Shown: positions 9,630 to 19,004 of the stretch, piece after piece
Numbering within the stretch: position 1 is the first letter of the stretch
Layout of the letters: every line of letters begins with the position of its first letter
Assembly (NCBI GenBank): GCA_964388615.1
Contig: CAYMBG010000016.1
Coordinates: 1-35,849, forward strand
DNA: 35,849 bases
Source of the DNA: SLLW01 sp964388615
GTDB lineage: Bacteria; Bacteroidota; Rhodothermia; Balneolales; Natronogracilivirgulaceae
Reading direction: 5' to 3'
Made by a program: the position numbers and the translations under genes
Notes under the pieces: model-generated
What the model saw: only the letters and a program-made list of their open reading frames with translations
Database searches by the model: none
What the model was told of the DNA's origin: nothing

Positions 9630-11126
9630 ATGAACAAAGGGAGCATAGCACAAATTATCGGGCCTGTAATAGATGTGGATTTTCCGGAAGGAAAACTGCC
9701 GGCTATTCTTAATGCTCTGAAAGTGGAGAGGGAAGGAGATAAGGATCTCATTCTTGAAGTTGCTCAGCATCTTGGTGAAAACCGTGTCAGAGCGATAGCC
9801 ATGGACTCCACAGACGGGCTTATCCGTCAGCATCCTGTTATTGATACCGAAACGTCCATTTCCATGCCTATTGGAGAGGATGTTCGCGGGCGTCTTTTGA
9901 ATATCATCGGTGACGCTATTGACGGTATCGAACAGCCGGAAGGAAAAGAGCGTTACCCGATTCATCGGCCGGCTCCCAAATTTGAAGATCTTTCTACGTC
10001 CAATGAGATGCTGGAGACCGGCATCAAAGTAATCGACCTGCTTTGTCCCTATGCAAAAGGTGGAAAGATCGGTTTGTTCGGAGGTGCCGGTGTGGGTAAA
10101 ACGGTATTGATTCAGGAGTTGATCAACAATATTGCCAAACAACACGGAGGACTATCGGTATTTGCTGGTGTTGGAGAGCGTACCCGGGAGGGTAATGATC
10201 TGCTGCGAGAGTTTATAGAATCCGGGGTCATCAACTATGGAGAGGAGTTCAAAAAAGAGTTTGTGGAAAGCGGTAACTGGAACCTGGATAAAGTTGACAA
10301 AGAAGCCCTCAAAGAATCGCAGGCGACACTGGTATTTGGACAGATGAATGAGCCTCCCGGAGCCCGCGCGCGGGTTGCACTCTCCGGACTCACCATAGCT
10401 GAGTATTTTCGTGACAAGGTGAGCAAAGACATTCTGCTTTTTATTGACAACATTTTCCGCTTTACCCAGGCAGGATCTGAAGTTTCTGCACTGCTCGGAC
10501 GTATGCCTTCTGCAGTTGGATACCAGCCAACGCTTGCCTCCGAAATGGGTGATTTGCAAGAGCGTATCACATCCACCAAGGAGGGATCGATTACGTCGGT
10601 TCAGGCGATTTATGTACCGGCGGATGACCTTACCGATCCTGCTCCGGCTACAACTTTCTCTCACCTGGATGCGACAACCGTTTTATCCAGGCAAATCGCT
10701 TCTCTGGGGATCTATCCTGCTGTAGACCCGCTGGACTCTACTTCCAGAATTCTTGATCCCAGAATTATTGGTAAGGAGCACTATGAAGCCGCTCAAAGCG
10801 TAAAAGAATTACTTCAACGCTATAAGGAACTCCAGGATATTATTGCCATTCTTGGAATGGATGAGCTTTCCGACGAGGACAAGCTGACGGTCGCGCGTGC
10901 GAGAAGAGTGCAGCGTTTCTTGAGCCAGCCCTTTTTTGTTGCTTCCCAATTTACCGGTCTGGACGGGAAATTTGTTAAAATTGAAGATAGCATAAAAGGG
11001 TTTATGAAAATTGTGAATGGCGAGCTGGATCATCTTCCCGAAAACGCTTTCTTCCTGGTTGGAAGTATTGAAGAGGCGATAGAGCGTGGTGAGAAGATGC
11101 TCAAAGAGGAGGAGCAGGAAGCATAA
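9630..11126 (+). CDS. atpD: F1F0 ATP synthase subunit beta
   Basis: Catalytic beta subunit of F1; 498 residues, longer than the ~460 of Escherichia coli. The N-terminal barrel starts GSIAQIIGPVIDVDFPEGKLP; the P-loop GGAGVGKT is at 151-158; GERTREGND at ~182-190; the Walker B region ILLFIDNIFRFTQAG; and ALLGRMPSAVGYQPTLA, all diagnostic. The extra length comes mainly from a charged insert at ~203-230 (NYGEEFKKEFVESGNWN onward), before QATLVFGQMNEPPGARARVA. It is followed after 42 bp by atpC, while the alpha, gamma, delta and F0 genes are absent from the window. A detached atpDC pair is usual in Bacteroidota-related genomes. Confidence 0.97.
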   Translation: MNKGSIAQIIGPVIDVDFPEGKLPAILNALKVEREGDKDLILEVAQHLGENRVRAIAMDSTDGLIRQHPVIDTETSISMPIGEDVRGRLLNIIGDAIDGIEQPEGKERYPIHRPAPKFEDLSTSNEMLETGIKVIDLLCPYAKGGKIGLFGGAGVGKTVLIQELINNIAKQHGGLSVFAGVGERTREGNDLLREFIESGVINYGEEFKKEFVESGNWNLDKVDKEALKESQATLVFGQMNEPPGARARVALSGLTIAEYFRDKVSKDILLFIDNIFRFTQAGSEVSALLGRMPSAVGYQPTLASEMGDLQERITSTKEGSITSVQAIYVPADDLTDPAPATTFSHLDATTVLSRQIASLGIYPAVDPLDSTSRILDPRIIGKEHYEAAQSVKELLQRYKELQDIIAILGMDELSDEDKLTVARARRVQRFLSQPFFVASQFTGLDGKFVKIEDSIKGFMKIVNGELDHLPENAFFLVGSIEEAIERGEKMLKEEEQEA

Positions 11127-11168
11127 GGTTGGCCCGATACCCGATTAAACCAGATTAACATATTTCAG

Positions 11169-11561
11169 ATGAAAGCAAAGATTTTAACTCCACACGGGTC
11201 CGTATTTGACGGGGATGTACTCGGCGTTCAGATGCCGGGTGTGAATGGAGGGTTAGAGGTATTGAAAAATCACTCTCCGTTGGTGGCCCTGCTTGAAGTA
11301 GGCAAGCTTATAGTCAGGTTTCAGGATGACGAGGATTTGCGTTTTGCTGTCAGTACAGGATTTGCCGAGGTTCAGGATAATGAGGTAATGGTGATGGTGG
11401 AAGAGGCGGCTTCACCGGATGATATTGATCTAAACCATGAAAAAGAGAGAAAAGCCAGAATCCAGGAGGAGTTGAAACAGCAAAAAATCGATACCCCTGA
11501 GTATATTCACCTTTCGAAGCAACTGGATATTGTCAAAAACAAAATTGCACTGGCTCAATAA
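11169..11561 (+). CDS. atpC: F1F0 ATP synthase subunit epsilon
   Basis: Central-stalk epsilon subunit of 130 residues, which couples rotation and can inhibit ATP hydrolysis. The N-terminal beta-sandwich begins MKAKILTPHGSVFDGDVLGVQMPGV... (family pattern 'LTPxGxxFxGxVxxVxxPGxxGxxxVLxxHxPLVALL'), with LKNHSPLVALLEVGKL and an AVSTGFAEVQDNEVMVMVE segment. A charged helical C-terminus follows (NHEKERKARIQEELKQQ). It is the second gene of the atpDC unit. Confidence 0.94.
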   Translation: MKAKILTPHGSVFDGDVLGVQMPGVNGGLEVLKNHSPLVALLEVGKLIVRFQDDEDLRFAVSTGFAEVQDNEVMVMVEEAASPDDIDLNHEKERKARIQEELKQQKIDTPEYIHLSKQLDIVKNKIALAQ

Positions 11562-11708
11562 GGTGATTTTACGCGCATTATCTGTTTCACAATGTGCTAA
11601 TGTGCTTGTATAGGACCCGGTTCATGCGATGCGTTTTGGCCTCAATGACAGACCCTCGATAAGACAATCCGCTTTTGCTTGTGAACACTGATTACATCTA
11701 TGATGCGA

Positions 11709-14090
11709 TCACCAGCTGATTCGGCTGGGCCGGCTTTCGGTTTCCTCTGTGTCATCGGGGGGAGGTTCCATTATAAACCCTTGTGGTTGTTCAAATGCAT
11801 TTGTTGACCACTCGACGTTGGGGTCATTTGCGGAACTTTCAAGAAATTGACCTACTATTGGCAAAGCGGTACGTGCCCCTTGGCCAACCCGGGTGTTTTG
11901 CGGGAAACGGATCCTGCGGTCTTCACCTCCAACCCAGGCTCCGGCGACTACGTGTGGCATCATAGCAACAAACCAGTTATCGGCACTGTTTTGTGTCGTC
12001 CCTGTTTTTCCTGCAATATCCTGATTGATATTAAACATCCAGTTCATTCGATTACCGGTACCGTGCCAGTCCTGGCCACCGCGAATCACTCCCCGCATCA
12101 TGTCAACCATGATGTAAGCTGTTTCCGGATTGATAACTTCGGCCTGGTGTTCAGAACGAAATTCATGAAGTACATTGCCTTCGCTATCTTCGATCCGGGT
12201 TACTGCAAACGGTTCAATATGAACTCCCATGTTTGCAAAAGTAGTATAGGCGCTGGTCAGCTCAAGTAAACTTGAATGGGCTGTACCCAATGCAATGGCC
12301 GGGTTGGATGGCAGAGGTGTTTTGTTGATACCCATATTTTTGGCAAACTCAGCTATTTTTTCCCCGGCCGGCCGTAAATCTTCCAACCGGTTGGTTCCCG
12401 GGGCGCCGGCTAGCTCGGGTAGCAGCCGTACCGTTACGTTGTTCAAACTTCGTCCGATGCCTTCCCGAAGGGTTAGCATATCCGGACCGCTGGGAATGAC
12501 AGGGTCCCGGGGTGACCATCGGTCACCTCCGGAATCGAAAAAGTTAATCGGATACTTGGAAAACCGGTGGTAAGGGCGATAGCCATGATCGATGGCAACG
12601 GTATACACAAACGGTTTGAAAGTGGATCCGGTTTGGCGTCGAAGTTGATTAACATTATCCCGTTGAATGGAGCTGTAATCCGAACCGCCCACCCAGGCCA
12701 GGATATTGCCATTGGAGGGATCAATAGCAACAAAACCGGCTTCCAAACGGGCTCTGACTTGTTTTACCGAATCAACAAACGCCTCGTTGTCCAGGAGCTG
12801 CTGCATTATCTCTTCACGAGTTCCCTGCTCTTCTCTGATGGACTGCTGAAACTGGCCGGTTTCCGCGATAAAACTTTCAAGAAAGGTGGGATATTCCTCC
12901 CAGAGCTTATCCATATATTCATCGCTTCCGTCGCTGGTCCATTCTGCAACAAACTGTTCCTGAATCTGTTCAAGTTGTTCTTTAAGGGCTTGCTCAGCAT
13001 AACGTTGCATGTGAGAGTTGATGGTTGTATGCACGATCAGTCCATCACGATAAAGATCATAACCGTTTTCAGTAGCCCACCCCTGAATTTGCTGTCTGAC
13101 ATATTCTCCAAAATATCTGCTTTCCCTGCCTGTCCGAAACGGGGGATTGTAATCAAGCACAATGGGCTCGGCACGTAGTTGGTTGAATTCTGCCTGTGTG
13201 ATAAAACCGTGACGGGTCATTTGGGACAAAACCACATTTCGGCGACGTTGGGAGCGTTCTGGTCTTGTACGCGGATTAAGAGCCGATACGGCTTGCAGGG
13301 TGCCTATAAGAGTAGCCGCTTCCGAAACATTTAAATCGCTGGCGGGCTTGTTGAAATGGGTGAGAGCGGCCGATTCAATACCAAAGGTGCTGTTGCTGAA
13401 CTCCACGGTATTGAGATACATCTCAACAATCTCCTGCTTTGTGTAATTCTGCTCTATTTGGATGGCGGTAATTATCTCCCGAAGCTTTCGTGTTACATTG
13501 ACTTCCCTGCCGATTGATCGGTACAAATTTCGGGCAAGTTGTTGAGATATGGTCGATCCGCCCTGTGGATTTCCACGAAGCAGGTGATAGGGTATGGCAA
13601 GTGTGCGGTAAAGGTCGACTCCCCAATGTTGATAGAAACGGTGATCCTCGGTTGCAACTAAAGCATTGACGACGTTTGTGGATATATCGTCATAATGGAT
13701 ATAGGTCCGGTTTTCCGTGAAATACTTGTCCAGAACCGCACCGTCCCGGCTCATGACAAAACTTGCCATATCGGTTTGTGGATTTTCGAGCTCCTCCACA
13801 GACGGCAAACCCTGAGCAAGATAGAGAAAGAACATTATGGCAGCGACGAGGCCGGCCAAAAAGACTCCGCCAAAAGCAAAGAAGATATGATTCCACCGTA
13901 TTCTGGGAGCTGATCCTCGGTTTCCAGGACGGGGAGCTGAAGAAGGTGAATCAGGAGCATCTTCACCGCCGGCTTTTTGAGATGGCTCTTTTTGACTCTT
14001 TTCTTTTCGTTTTCTGGCCATTTCACGCCGGTAATCCGGATCGTTCAGGTAGCGCTCCATGTCCATATCATCAAAATTGTTTTTTGCCAT
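11709..14090 (-). CDS. Class A penicillin-binding protein (bifunctional transglycosylase/transpeptidase, PBP1A type)
   Basis: Peptidoglycan polymerase and cross-linker anchored in the inner membrane. I chose the ATG at 14088-14090 (793 residues); an upstream in-frame start at 14121-14123 is TTG and would deepen the overlap with the preceding gene. From this start: charged cytoplasmic tail (~1-65), single transmembrane helix (~67-92), GT51 domain with catalytic ATEDHRFYQHWGVD (Glu ~148) and GGSTISQQLARNL, then a transpeptidase domain with the nucleophile motif STFK (~489-492), SLN (~548-550) and KTGTT (~695). All catalytic motifs are present. Between the two domains lies a Glu/Gln-rich segment (~360-440). 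It is last in the minus-strand order prenyl synthase - LpxH-like - PBP and overlaps the LpxH-like gene by 20 bp. Confidence 0.95.
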   Translation of the reverse strand: MAKNNFDDMDMERYLNDPDYRREMARKRKEKSQKEPSQKAGGEDAPDSPSSAPRPGNRGSAPRIRWNHIFFAFGGVFLAGLVAAIMFFLYLAQGLPSVEELENPQTDMASFVMSRDGAVLDKYFTENRTYIHYDDISTNVVNALVATEDHRFYQHWGVDLYRTLAIPYHLLRGNPQGGSTISQQLARNLYRSIGREVNVTRKLREIITAIQIEQNYTKQEIVEMYLNTVEFSNSTFGIESAALTHFNKPASDLNVSEAATLIGTLQAVSALNPRTRPERSQRRRNVVLSQMTRHGFITQAEFNQLRAEPIVLDYNPPFRTGRESRYFGEYVRQQIQGWATENGYDLYRDGLIVHTTINSHMQRYAEQALKEQLEQIQEQFVAEWTSDGSDEYMDKLWEEYPTFLESFIAETGQFQQSIREEQGTREEIMQQLLDNEAFVDSVKQVRARLEAGFVAIDPSNGNILAWVGGSDYSSIQRDNVNQLRRQTGSTFKPFVYTVAIDHGYRPYHRFSKYPINFFDSGGDRWSPRDPVIPSGPDMLTLREGIGRSLNNVTVRLLPELAGAPGTNRLEDLRPAGEKIAEFAKNMGINKTPLPSNPAIALGTAHSSLLELTSAYTTFANMGVHIEPFAVTRIEDSEGNVLHEFRSEHQAEVINPETAYIMVDMMRGVIRGGQDWHGTGNRMNWMFNINQDIAGKTGTTQNSADNWFVAMMPHVVAGAWVGGEDRRIRFPQNTRVGQGARTALPIVGQFLESSANDPNVEWSTNAFEQPQGFIMEPPPDDTEETESRPSRISW

Positions 14091-14952
14091 TCGTGTTAAC
14101 GGGGTTGCTTTGGATCGGTTCAAATGTTTTGCTTGCTGGTAACCATGTAACGAGTTGAAATTTTTTATTGGTATACAGCCCGACCGAGTAATAAGTTGAA
14201 AAAGATCCGCAATTCAGACATATGTTGCCTTGTTTCTCCCATAACCAGGGTTTGTGATGATGGCCATATACAACCGCATGTAAAAGAGGATTGCTCATGA
14301 CGGTATTTTTAGCCCAGTTATCTAACTTGTCTCTTTGTTTTCGGCTTGTTGCCGTTTTTGCTCTGCTTTTCGAAATACCGGAAAAGCGTTTCATAAAAAA
14401 CCATCCCAGCCGTGGAGGAAAGATTTTCTGAAATACGGTGATAAAATACGAATTTCTAAGTATACGATGCATGAAAGGACGAGGTAAATTCATTGCCGGA
14501 TTTTGCAGCCCGTCGCCATGCAATACCATCATGCTGATATCTTCTGCACTTATTATTCGAAATTCGTGCTCAACATCAAAACCGATACGGTTCAAATAGC
14601 CGTATGTCCAATTATCATGATTACCGGTTACAAACAAAGTGCTATGGCCGGTTCTTTGATGATAGTCGGAGAAGAAATTAAGCAATTCCGTGCCGAGCGG
14701 CGGATTTTTGCGAGGATACTCCATCCAGTAATCAAAAAGGTCACCCAGGATTACAGGGGTGATTTGGTGTTCTTCGCAATAACTGAGCAAATCAACGAGA
14801 TCCTTTTCCAGTTTCAGGTTCATTTGATCACAATAGGCTCCCAGATGAACGTCGCCTATAAAGAGGAGTGATGGACTGTCCTCAAAACGGAGATTATTTT
14901 TTTCTATAGATGACAAATCGGATAAAGTCAGAAAAGAGTTCCCGGGTTTCAT
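14071..14952 (-). CDS. lpxH: LpxH-type UDP-2,3-diacylglucosamine diphosphatase (calcineurin-like phosphoesterase)
   Basis: Metallophosphoesterase of 293 residues. All dinuclear-metal motifs are visible: GDVH (33-36), GDLFDYW (70-76), GNHDNW (110-115), HGD (145-147) and GHHHKPW (230-236). The GDLFDYW/GNHD spacing and the inserted helical segment (~155-215) fit the LpxH/LpxH2 family, which cleaves UDP-2,3-diacylglucosamine to lipid X in lipid A synthesis at the inner membrane. The C-terminal ~30 residues are non-conserved. Start is uncertain: the annotated ATG (14950-14952) lies 59 bp inside the upstream prenyl synthase gene, and no later ATG precedes the metal-binding core, although a TTG at residue 13 is possible. 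The position next to PBP and prenyl-carrier genes fits an envelope role. Another UDP-sugar or nucleotide pyrophosphatase activity cannot be excluded. Confidence 0.82.
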   Translation of the reverse strand: MKPGNSFLTLSDLSSIEKNNLRFEDSPSLLFIGDVHLGAYCDQMNLKLEKDLVDLLSYCEEHQITPVILGDLFDYWMEYPRKNPPLGTELLNFFSDYHQRTGHSTLFVTGNHDNWTYGYLNRIGFDVEHEFRIISAEDISMMVLHGDGLQNPAMNLPRPFMHRILRNSYFITVFQKIFPPRLGWFFMKRFSGISKSRAKTATSRKQRDKLDNWAKNTVMSNPLLHAVVYGHHHKPWLWEKQGNICLNCGSFSTYYSVGLYTNKKFQLVTWLPASKTFEPIQSNPVNTNGKKQF

Positions 14953-15913
14953 TTTCCGGAAATTGTAATAGTAAAGTCAAAGCTTCCCGGGCATGTTCTT
15001 CCATCTTTTTGCGGGCGTAGTCCAGTCCGCCGTGCATTTCAACAAAATCTTTGATTCGTTTCACATCGGAAGCTGATTTCTTCTTTTTCCGGTACAGCCA
15101 CTTTATTCTTCGTCTTTCAAATTGATTCGCAGAGGAGAGGGCCGCGATCAGGGGAAGTGTGATTTTTCGTTCAAGAATATCGTTTTCAGATGATTTTTCG
15201 GTTTGCTCCAGGCTGTAGTCCATCAAATCATCCCGGATTTGAAAAGCCATACCGATGTGGTATCCGATATCTTTCATCCGTATTCGGTTTTCTTCCGAGG
15301 CTCCTGCACTGATGGCCCCGCATTCACAGCATGCGATAAGCAGGCTTCCGGTCTTTTCCGATATGATGCGGTAGTATTTTTCCTCGGTTGTATTCTGAAG
15401 CTTGGAGGCTTTCATCTGACGAAGCTCGCCTTCGCTCATCTGCTTGACAGCCGTTGAAAGCACCTTCAAAAGTTCAAACTCACCCGAATCTACCGCAACC
15501 AGCAGGCCTTTTGATAGCAGAAAATCTCCTAAAAGTACACTGGCTTTATTTTTCCATATTTTGTTGATACTGAAAAAACCCCGGCGTCGATCGGCTTCAT
15601 CAACCACATCGTCATGTATAAGTGTGGCAGTGTGCAAGAGTTCGATCATGGTTGCGGCGGTGTTGGATCTTTCGGAAACCTGTCCGCACAGTTTTGCAGA
15701 AAGCAATACCAGTATGGGACGCATTTCTTTGCCTTTCATTCGCATCAAATAATGTATGACACGATTGAGCAGGAAAACGTCAGTATCCAGCTGTCTGCGA
15801 AAGTGGATTTTGAAATTGGCCAGTTCCTGGCTGATGGGTTGCTGTATCTCCTTAAGCGATTTGATAGAGGGAGGATTTTTCTCGATTTTATTGCCGGTTT
15901 CAACAGTAGTCAT
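14894..15913 (-). CDS. All-trans polyprenyl diphosphate synthase
   Basis: Trans-isoprenyl diphosphate synthase of 339 residues, condensing isopentenyl diphosphate units to make long-chain prenyl tails (quinone side chain or similar). It has the first Asp-rich motif DDVVD at 101-105 within LLHTATLIHDDVVDEADRRR, the GK-x-x-RP element (GKEMRPIL, ~61-68), KTGSLLIACCECGA (~188-200) and the second Asp-rich motif DDLMD at 228-232. The absence of a short FPP-type insert and the overall length suit octaprenyl/heptaprenyl-type enzymes; chain length cannot be read with confidence. ATG start. It is first in an overlapping minus-strand operon with the LpxH-like and PBP genes and divergent from pfkA. Confidence 0.92.
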   Translation of the reverse strand: MTTVETGNKIEKNPPSIKSLKEIQQPISQELANFKIHFRRQLDTDVFLLNRVIHYLMRMKGKEMRPILVLLSAKLCGQVSERSNTAATMIELLHTATLIHDDVVDEADRRRGFFSINKIWKNKASVLLGDFLLSKGLLVAVDSGEFELLKVLSTAVKQMSEGELRQMKASKLQNTTEEKYYRIISEKTGSLLIACCECGAISAGASEENRIRMKDIGYHIGMAFQIRDDLMDYSLEQTEKSSENDILERKITLPLIAALSSANQFERRRIKWLYRKKKKSASDVKRIKDFVEMHGGLDYARKKMEEHAREALTLLLQFPENETRELFSDFIRFVIYRKK

Positions 15914-15948
15914 GCAAAACTCATACTCATTTTGAGATTATAAATTGG

Positions 15949-15956
15949 TATCTTTG
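15949..15956 (+). promoter_or_regulatory. Possible -7 element upstream of pfkA
   Basis: TATCTTTG is a perfect TAnnTTTG match in the 151-bp divergent region. A TTTG lies 14 bp upstream, which is shorter than the usual 17-21 bp spacing, so the call is tentative. The leader would be ~100 nt and contains a small ACTGC/GCAGT hairpin at 16015-16034. Confidence 0.25.
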
Positions 15957-16064
15957 ACCCGGTATGATCTGGAAAGTTATGATAACGCATTTGTAAAATA
16001 CTAACGCGGGATAAACTGCCGGCAATTTAGCAGTATTCCAAATACAAAATCTGCATAAAACACC

Positions 16065-17042
16065 ATGAAAACAATCAAACGTATTGCGGTATTTACGAGT
16101 GGAGGTGATTCTCCCGGTATGAACGCCTCTGTAAGAGCTGTAGTTCGTACAGCCCTCAATAATGATCTTGAGGTTGTCGGGATCCGATACGGTTATCAGG
16201 GGATGATTGATGAGGATTTCGTTGAAATGGAGGATCATTCCGTATCAAACATCATTCAGCGGGGTGGCACCATTCTCAAATCAGCTCGCTCAAAGGAATT
16301 CCGCAATTATGAGGGACGGCAGAAAGCTGTTGAAAATCTAAAAAAAAATCATATCGATGCCATTGTTGCAATCGGAGGTGATGGTACATTCCGCGGGGCT
16401 ACTGAGCTAAACGAGGAGTTTGGTATTCCGGTTGTCGGTGTTCCAGGGACCATTGACAATGATCTGTCGGGCACGGATGAAACCATCGGTTATGACACCG
16501 CAATGAATACGGCCATGGAGGCCATCGATAAAATCCGTGATACGGCAGATGCCCATGAGCGTCTGTTTTTGGTAGAAGTGATGGGCAGAGAGGCCGGTTT
16601 CATTGCACTTGAAACCGGTATAGCGACCGGTGCCGAGTTAATACTGCTTCCAGAGGCGGTTTCACAGGTCGGAGATGTCCGTGATACATTAAATGAAATC
16701 TTTAAAGTACAGCGGCGAAGCAGTCTTGTAATCGTTGCTGAGGGCGATGAAACCGGCGGGGCTATGAAACTTGCCGAGAGTCTGCAGGAAGATTTTGAAA
16801 AGTATGAAATGCGTGTGAGCGTACTCGGCCACATCCAAAGAGGCGGGTCTCCTACGTCGCACGACCGGGTTTTGGCCAGTCGACTCGGCAGTGCTGCTGT
16901 GCAAGCTCTTATCGATGGACATTCCAGTGTCATGGTGGGAGTGGTTAACAATAAAACCAAGCTTTCACCCATGAGGAACAGCTGGTCCAAAAAGAAAAGT
17001 CTCAATTATGAACTTCTGGAACTTGCGAAAGTTCTCAGCTAA
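16065..17042 (+). CDS. pfkA: ATP-dependent 6-phosphofructokinase
   Basis: Phosphorylates fructose 6-phosphate to the 1,6-bisphosphate, the committed step of glycolysis; 325 residues, like bacterial PfkA (~320). It shows the N-terminal AVFTSGGDSPGMNA, the GGDGTFRGA motif at 104-112 with Gly after GGD (Asp there would indicate pyrophosphate dependence, so ATP use is predicted), the catalytic PGTIDND at 127-133, the substrate-binding MGREAGFIAL (173 onward) and LGHIQRGGSPTSHDRV. Directly followed (21 bp) by pgi, so two adjacent glycolytic enzymes are probably co-transcribed. Confidence 0.97.
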   Translation: MKTIKRIAVFTSGGDSPGMNASVRAVVRTALNNDLEVVGIRYGYQGMIDEDFVEMEDHSVSNIIQRGGTILKSARSKEFRNYEGRQKAVENLKKNHIDAIVAIGGDGTFRGATELNEEFGIPVVGVPGTIDNDLSGTDETIGYDTAMNTAMEAIDKIRDTADAHERLFLVEVMGREAGFIALETGIATGAELILLPEAVSQVGDVRDTLNEIFKVQRRSSLVIVAEGDETGGAMKLAESLQEDFEKYEMRVSVLGHIQRGGSPTSHDRVLASRLGSAAVQALIDGHSSVMVGVVNNKTKLSPMRNSWSKKKSLNYELLELAKVLS

Positions 17043-17063
17043 TATCGAATACTACTACTTCTT

Positions 17064-18356
17064 ATGTTTACTATTGACCATTCACCTACCCGCCCTTTTA
17101 TCACCGATAATGAGTGGGATCATGCTAAAGAAACAGTCAAAAAAGCTTCATCGGATCTGAATAATCGCTCAGGTAAAGGAACGGAGTGGTTGGGATGGCA
17201 GGATATTCTCAAAGAACCCAATGATGCTCTCCTTGAAAGTATGGAAGCGATCGGATCCGAGATTTACAAAAAAGCCGATGTTTTTATTGTTTGTGGTATC
17301 GGTGGTTCCTATTTGGGTGCAAAGGCTGTGATAGATGCATTAACTCCGGATTTCAAAACGGAAGGTCCGGAGATTGTTTATGCAGGTCACCACATTTCCG
17401 GGAGTTATTTGAAAAACTTGATAAACTACCTGGAACGGCCGGGGTCTGACGGTACCCCCAAAGAGGTTTATCTCAATGTGATCTCAAAATCCGGAACTAC
17501 CATGGAAACAGCGATTGCATTCCGTGAGCTCAGAAGCTGGATGCACGATAAATATGGTGATGAAGCGATAGACAGGATTTTTTGCACCACCAGTAAAAAA
17601 GGCGGTGCTCTGAATAAGATCATCAAGGCATTTGGATACCGGAAATTCATTTTGCCGGATGATGTGGGTGGCCGTTTTTCAGTGTTGACACCAGTCGGCC
17701 TTTTGCCGATTGCTGCCGCTGGTATCAATGTAAAAGAACTGTTCTATGGAGCCGTAGATGCTTATCGAAAACTGGAAGAAGATCGGAACAACCTGATTGA
17801 CTATGTCACCGCCCGATGGGCACTATATCAAAAAGGCTATACCGTTGACCTCCTGGCAAGTTTTGAACCGGCACTGGCATCCATGGGAGGTTGGCTGCAA
17901 CAACTCTATGGCGAAAGTGAAGGCAAAAACGGAAAAGGTTTGTTTCCTTCCGTAGCTCAATACTCAACGGACCTTCACAGTATTGGCCAGATGGTTCAGG
18001 ATGGTAATCGAACGCTAATCGAAACGTTTCTGCAAGTAGCCCAACCGCATGAAAGCCTTCGCGTGTCTAATGACCCGCGTGATTACGACGGATTGAACTA
18101 CCTGTCGGGAAAAACGATGGAAGAGATCAACGAGAAAGCTTTTCAAGGCACTGTCAAGGCTCACCAGGATGGTGATGTACCCATTTTTATCGGTAAACTT
18201 GACCAATTAGATGCGGAATCCATCGGGTATTTGATCTATTATTTTGAGCTCGTCACAGCCGTTTATGTTTACGCCCTGGACGAAAATCCTTTCGATCAAC
18301 CAGGGGTTGAAGCTTACAAAAAGGCGATGTATCAACTTTTGGGTAAACAGGATTAA
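17064..18356 (+). CDS. pgi: Glucose-6-phosphate isomerase
   Basis: Interconverts glucose 6-phosphate and fructose 6-phosphate. 430 residues, the compact form typical of Bacillus-like enzymes rather than the ~550-residue enterobacterial form. Motifs: phosphate-binding VCGIGGSYLGAKAV (~75-88), VISKSGTTMETAIAFR, LYGESEGKNGKGLFPS with catalytic Glu, and the C-terminal LDENPFDQPGVEAYK with catalytic Lys region. ATG start 21 bp after pfkA; the next gene begins 6 bp after its stop. Confidence 0.97.
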   Translation: MFTIDHSPTRPFITDNEWDHAKETVKKASSDLNNRSGKGTEWLGWQDILKEPNDALLESMEAIGSEIYKKADVFIVCGIGGSYLGAKAVIDALTPDFKTEGPEIVYAGHHISGSYLKNLINYLERPGSDGTPKEVYLNVISKSGTTMETAIAFRELRSWMHDKYGDEAIDRIFCTTSKKGGALNKIIKAFGYRKFILPDDVGGRFSVLTPVGLLPIAAAGINVKELFYGAVDAYRKLEEDRNNLIDYVTARWALYQKGYTVDLLASFEPALASMGGWLQQLYGESEGKNGKGLFPSVAQYSTDLHSIGQMVQDGNRTLIETFLQVAQPHESLRVSNDPRDYDGLNYLSGKTMEEINEKAFQGTVKAHQDGDVPIFIGKLDQLDAESIGYLIYYFELVTAVYVYALDENPFDQPGVEAYKKAMYQLLGKQD

Positions 18357-18362
18357 GACATC

Positions 18363-19004
18363 ATGACCGAGTCAGCAAACACGAAGTTTTCCTATTATGC
18401 CGTTGCCGGCAATATCGGTGCTGGCAAATCCTCGCTGACGACTCTTCTGGCCAGGCATTTTAAATGGAAGGCTTATTACGAGTCGGTGGATGATAATCCC
18501 TATTTGTCGGATTTTTATGAGGATATGAGAAGATGGAGCTTTAATCTGCAAGTCTATTTCCTGTCCAGTCGATTCAAAAGTCAAAAAGAGATCGTCAACA
18601 CCCGGGAAAGTTTCGTTCAGGATCGAACCATCTATGAGGATGTCGAAATTTTTGCAAAAAACCTCTACCAGATGGGGTTGATGAGCAAGCGGGATTTTGA
18701 GAATTACAACAATCTTTTTCGTGAAATGGTGGCGTTTCTCACTCCACCCGATTTGTTAATCTATCTCAGGGCGGATGTGCCAACACTTGTTCGACAGATA
18801 CAACAAAGGGGGCGGGACTACGAAACTTCGATACGAATCGAATACCTGGAGCGTTTGAACAACCTTTATGAAGAGTGGATTGACCGCTACCCGCACGAGA
18901 AGCTGATCGTTGATACTGACCATCTTGATTTTGTCAATAGTAAACAGGATCTGGGCAAGATCATTGAAATGGTGGAACAAAGACGATTTGGTTTTTTTTC
19001 ATAG
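18363..19004 (+). CDS. Deoxynucleoside kinase (dNK/dGK/dCK family)
   Basis: Phosphorylates deoxynucleosides for salvage into dNTP pools; 213 residues. P-loop AGNIGAGKSS at ~15-24, the substrate-binding ESVDDNPYLSDFY segment, FQ-type LQVYFLSSRF, the DRT motif in FVQDRTIYEDVEIFA (equivalent of the E/DRS motif), and the LID arginines in QQRGRDYE. Base specificity (dA, dG or dC) cannot be fixed from sequence. It is tightly packed after pgi (6 bp) and before the yceD-like gene. Confidence 0.9.
   Translation: MTESANTKFSYYAVAGNIGAGKSSLTTLLARHFKWKAYYESVDDNPYLSDFYEDMRRWSFNLQVYFLSSRFKSQKEIVNTRESFVQDRTIYEDVEIFAKNLYQMGLMSKRDFENYNNLFREMVAFLTPPDLLIYLRADVPTLVRQIQQRGRDYETSIRIEYLERLNNLYEEWIDRYPHEKLIVDTDHLDFVNSKQDLGKIIEMVEQRRFGFFS

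Noticed and set aside
12567..13178. 203-codon plus-strand open frame
   Set aside because: Antisense shadow of the PBP gene, whose catalytic motifs are intact.
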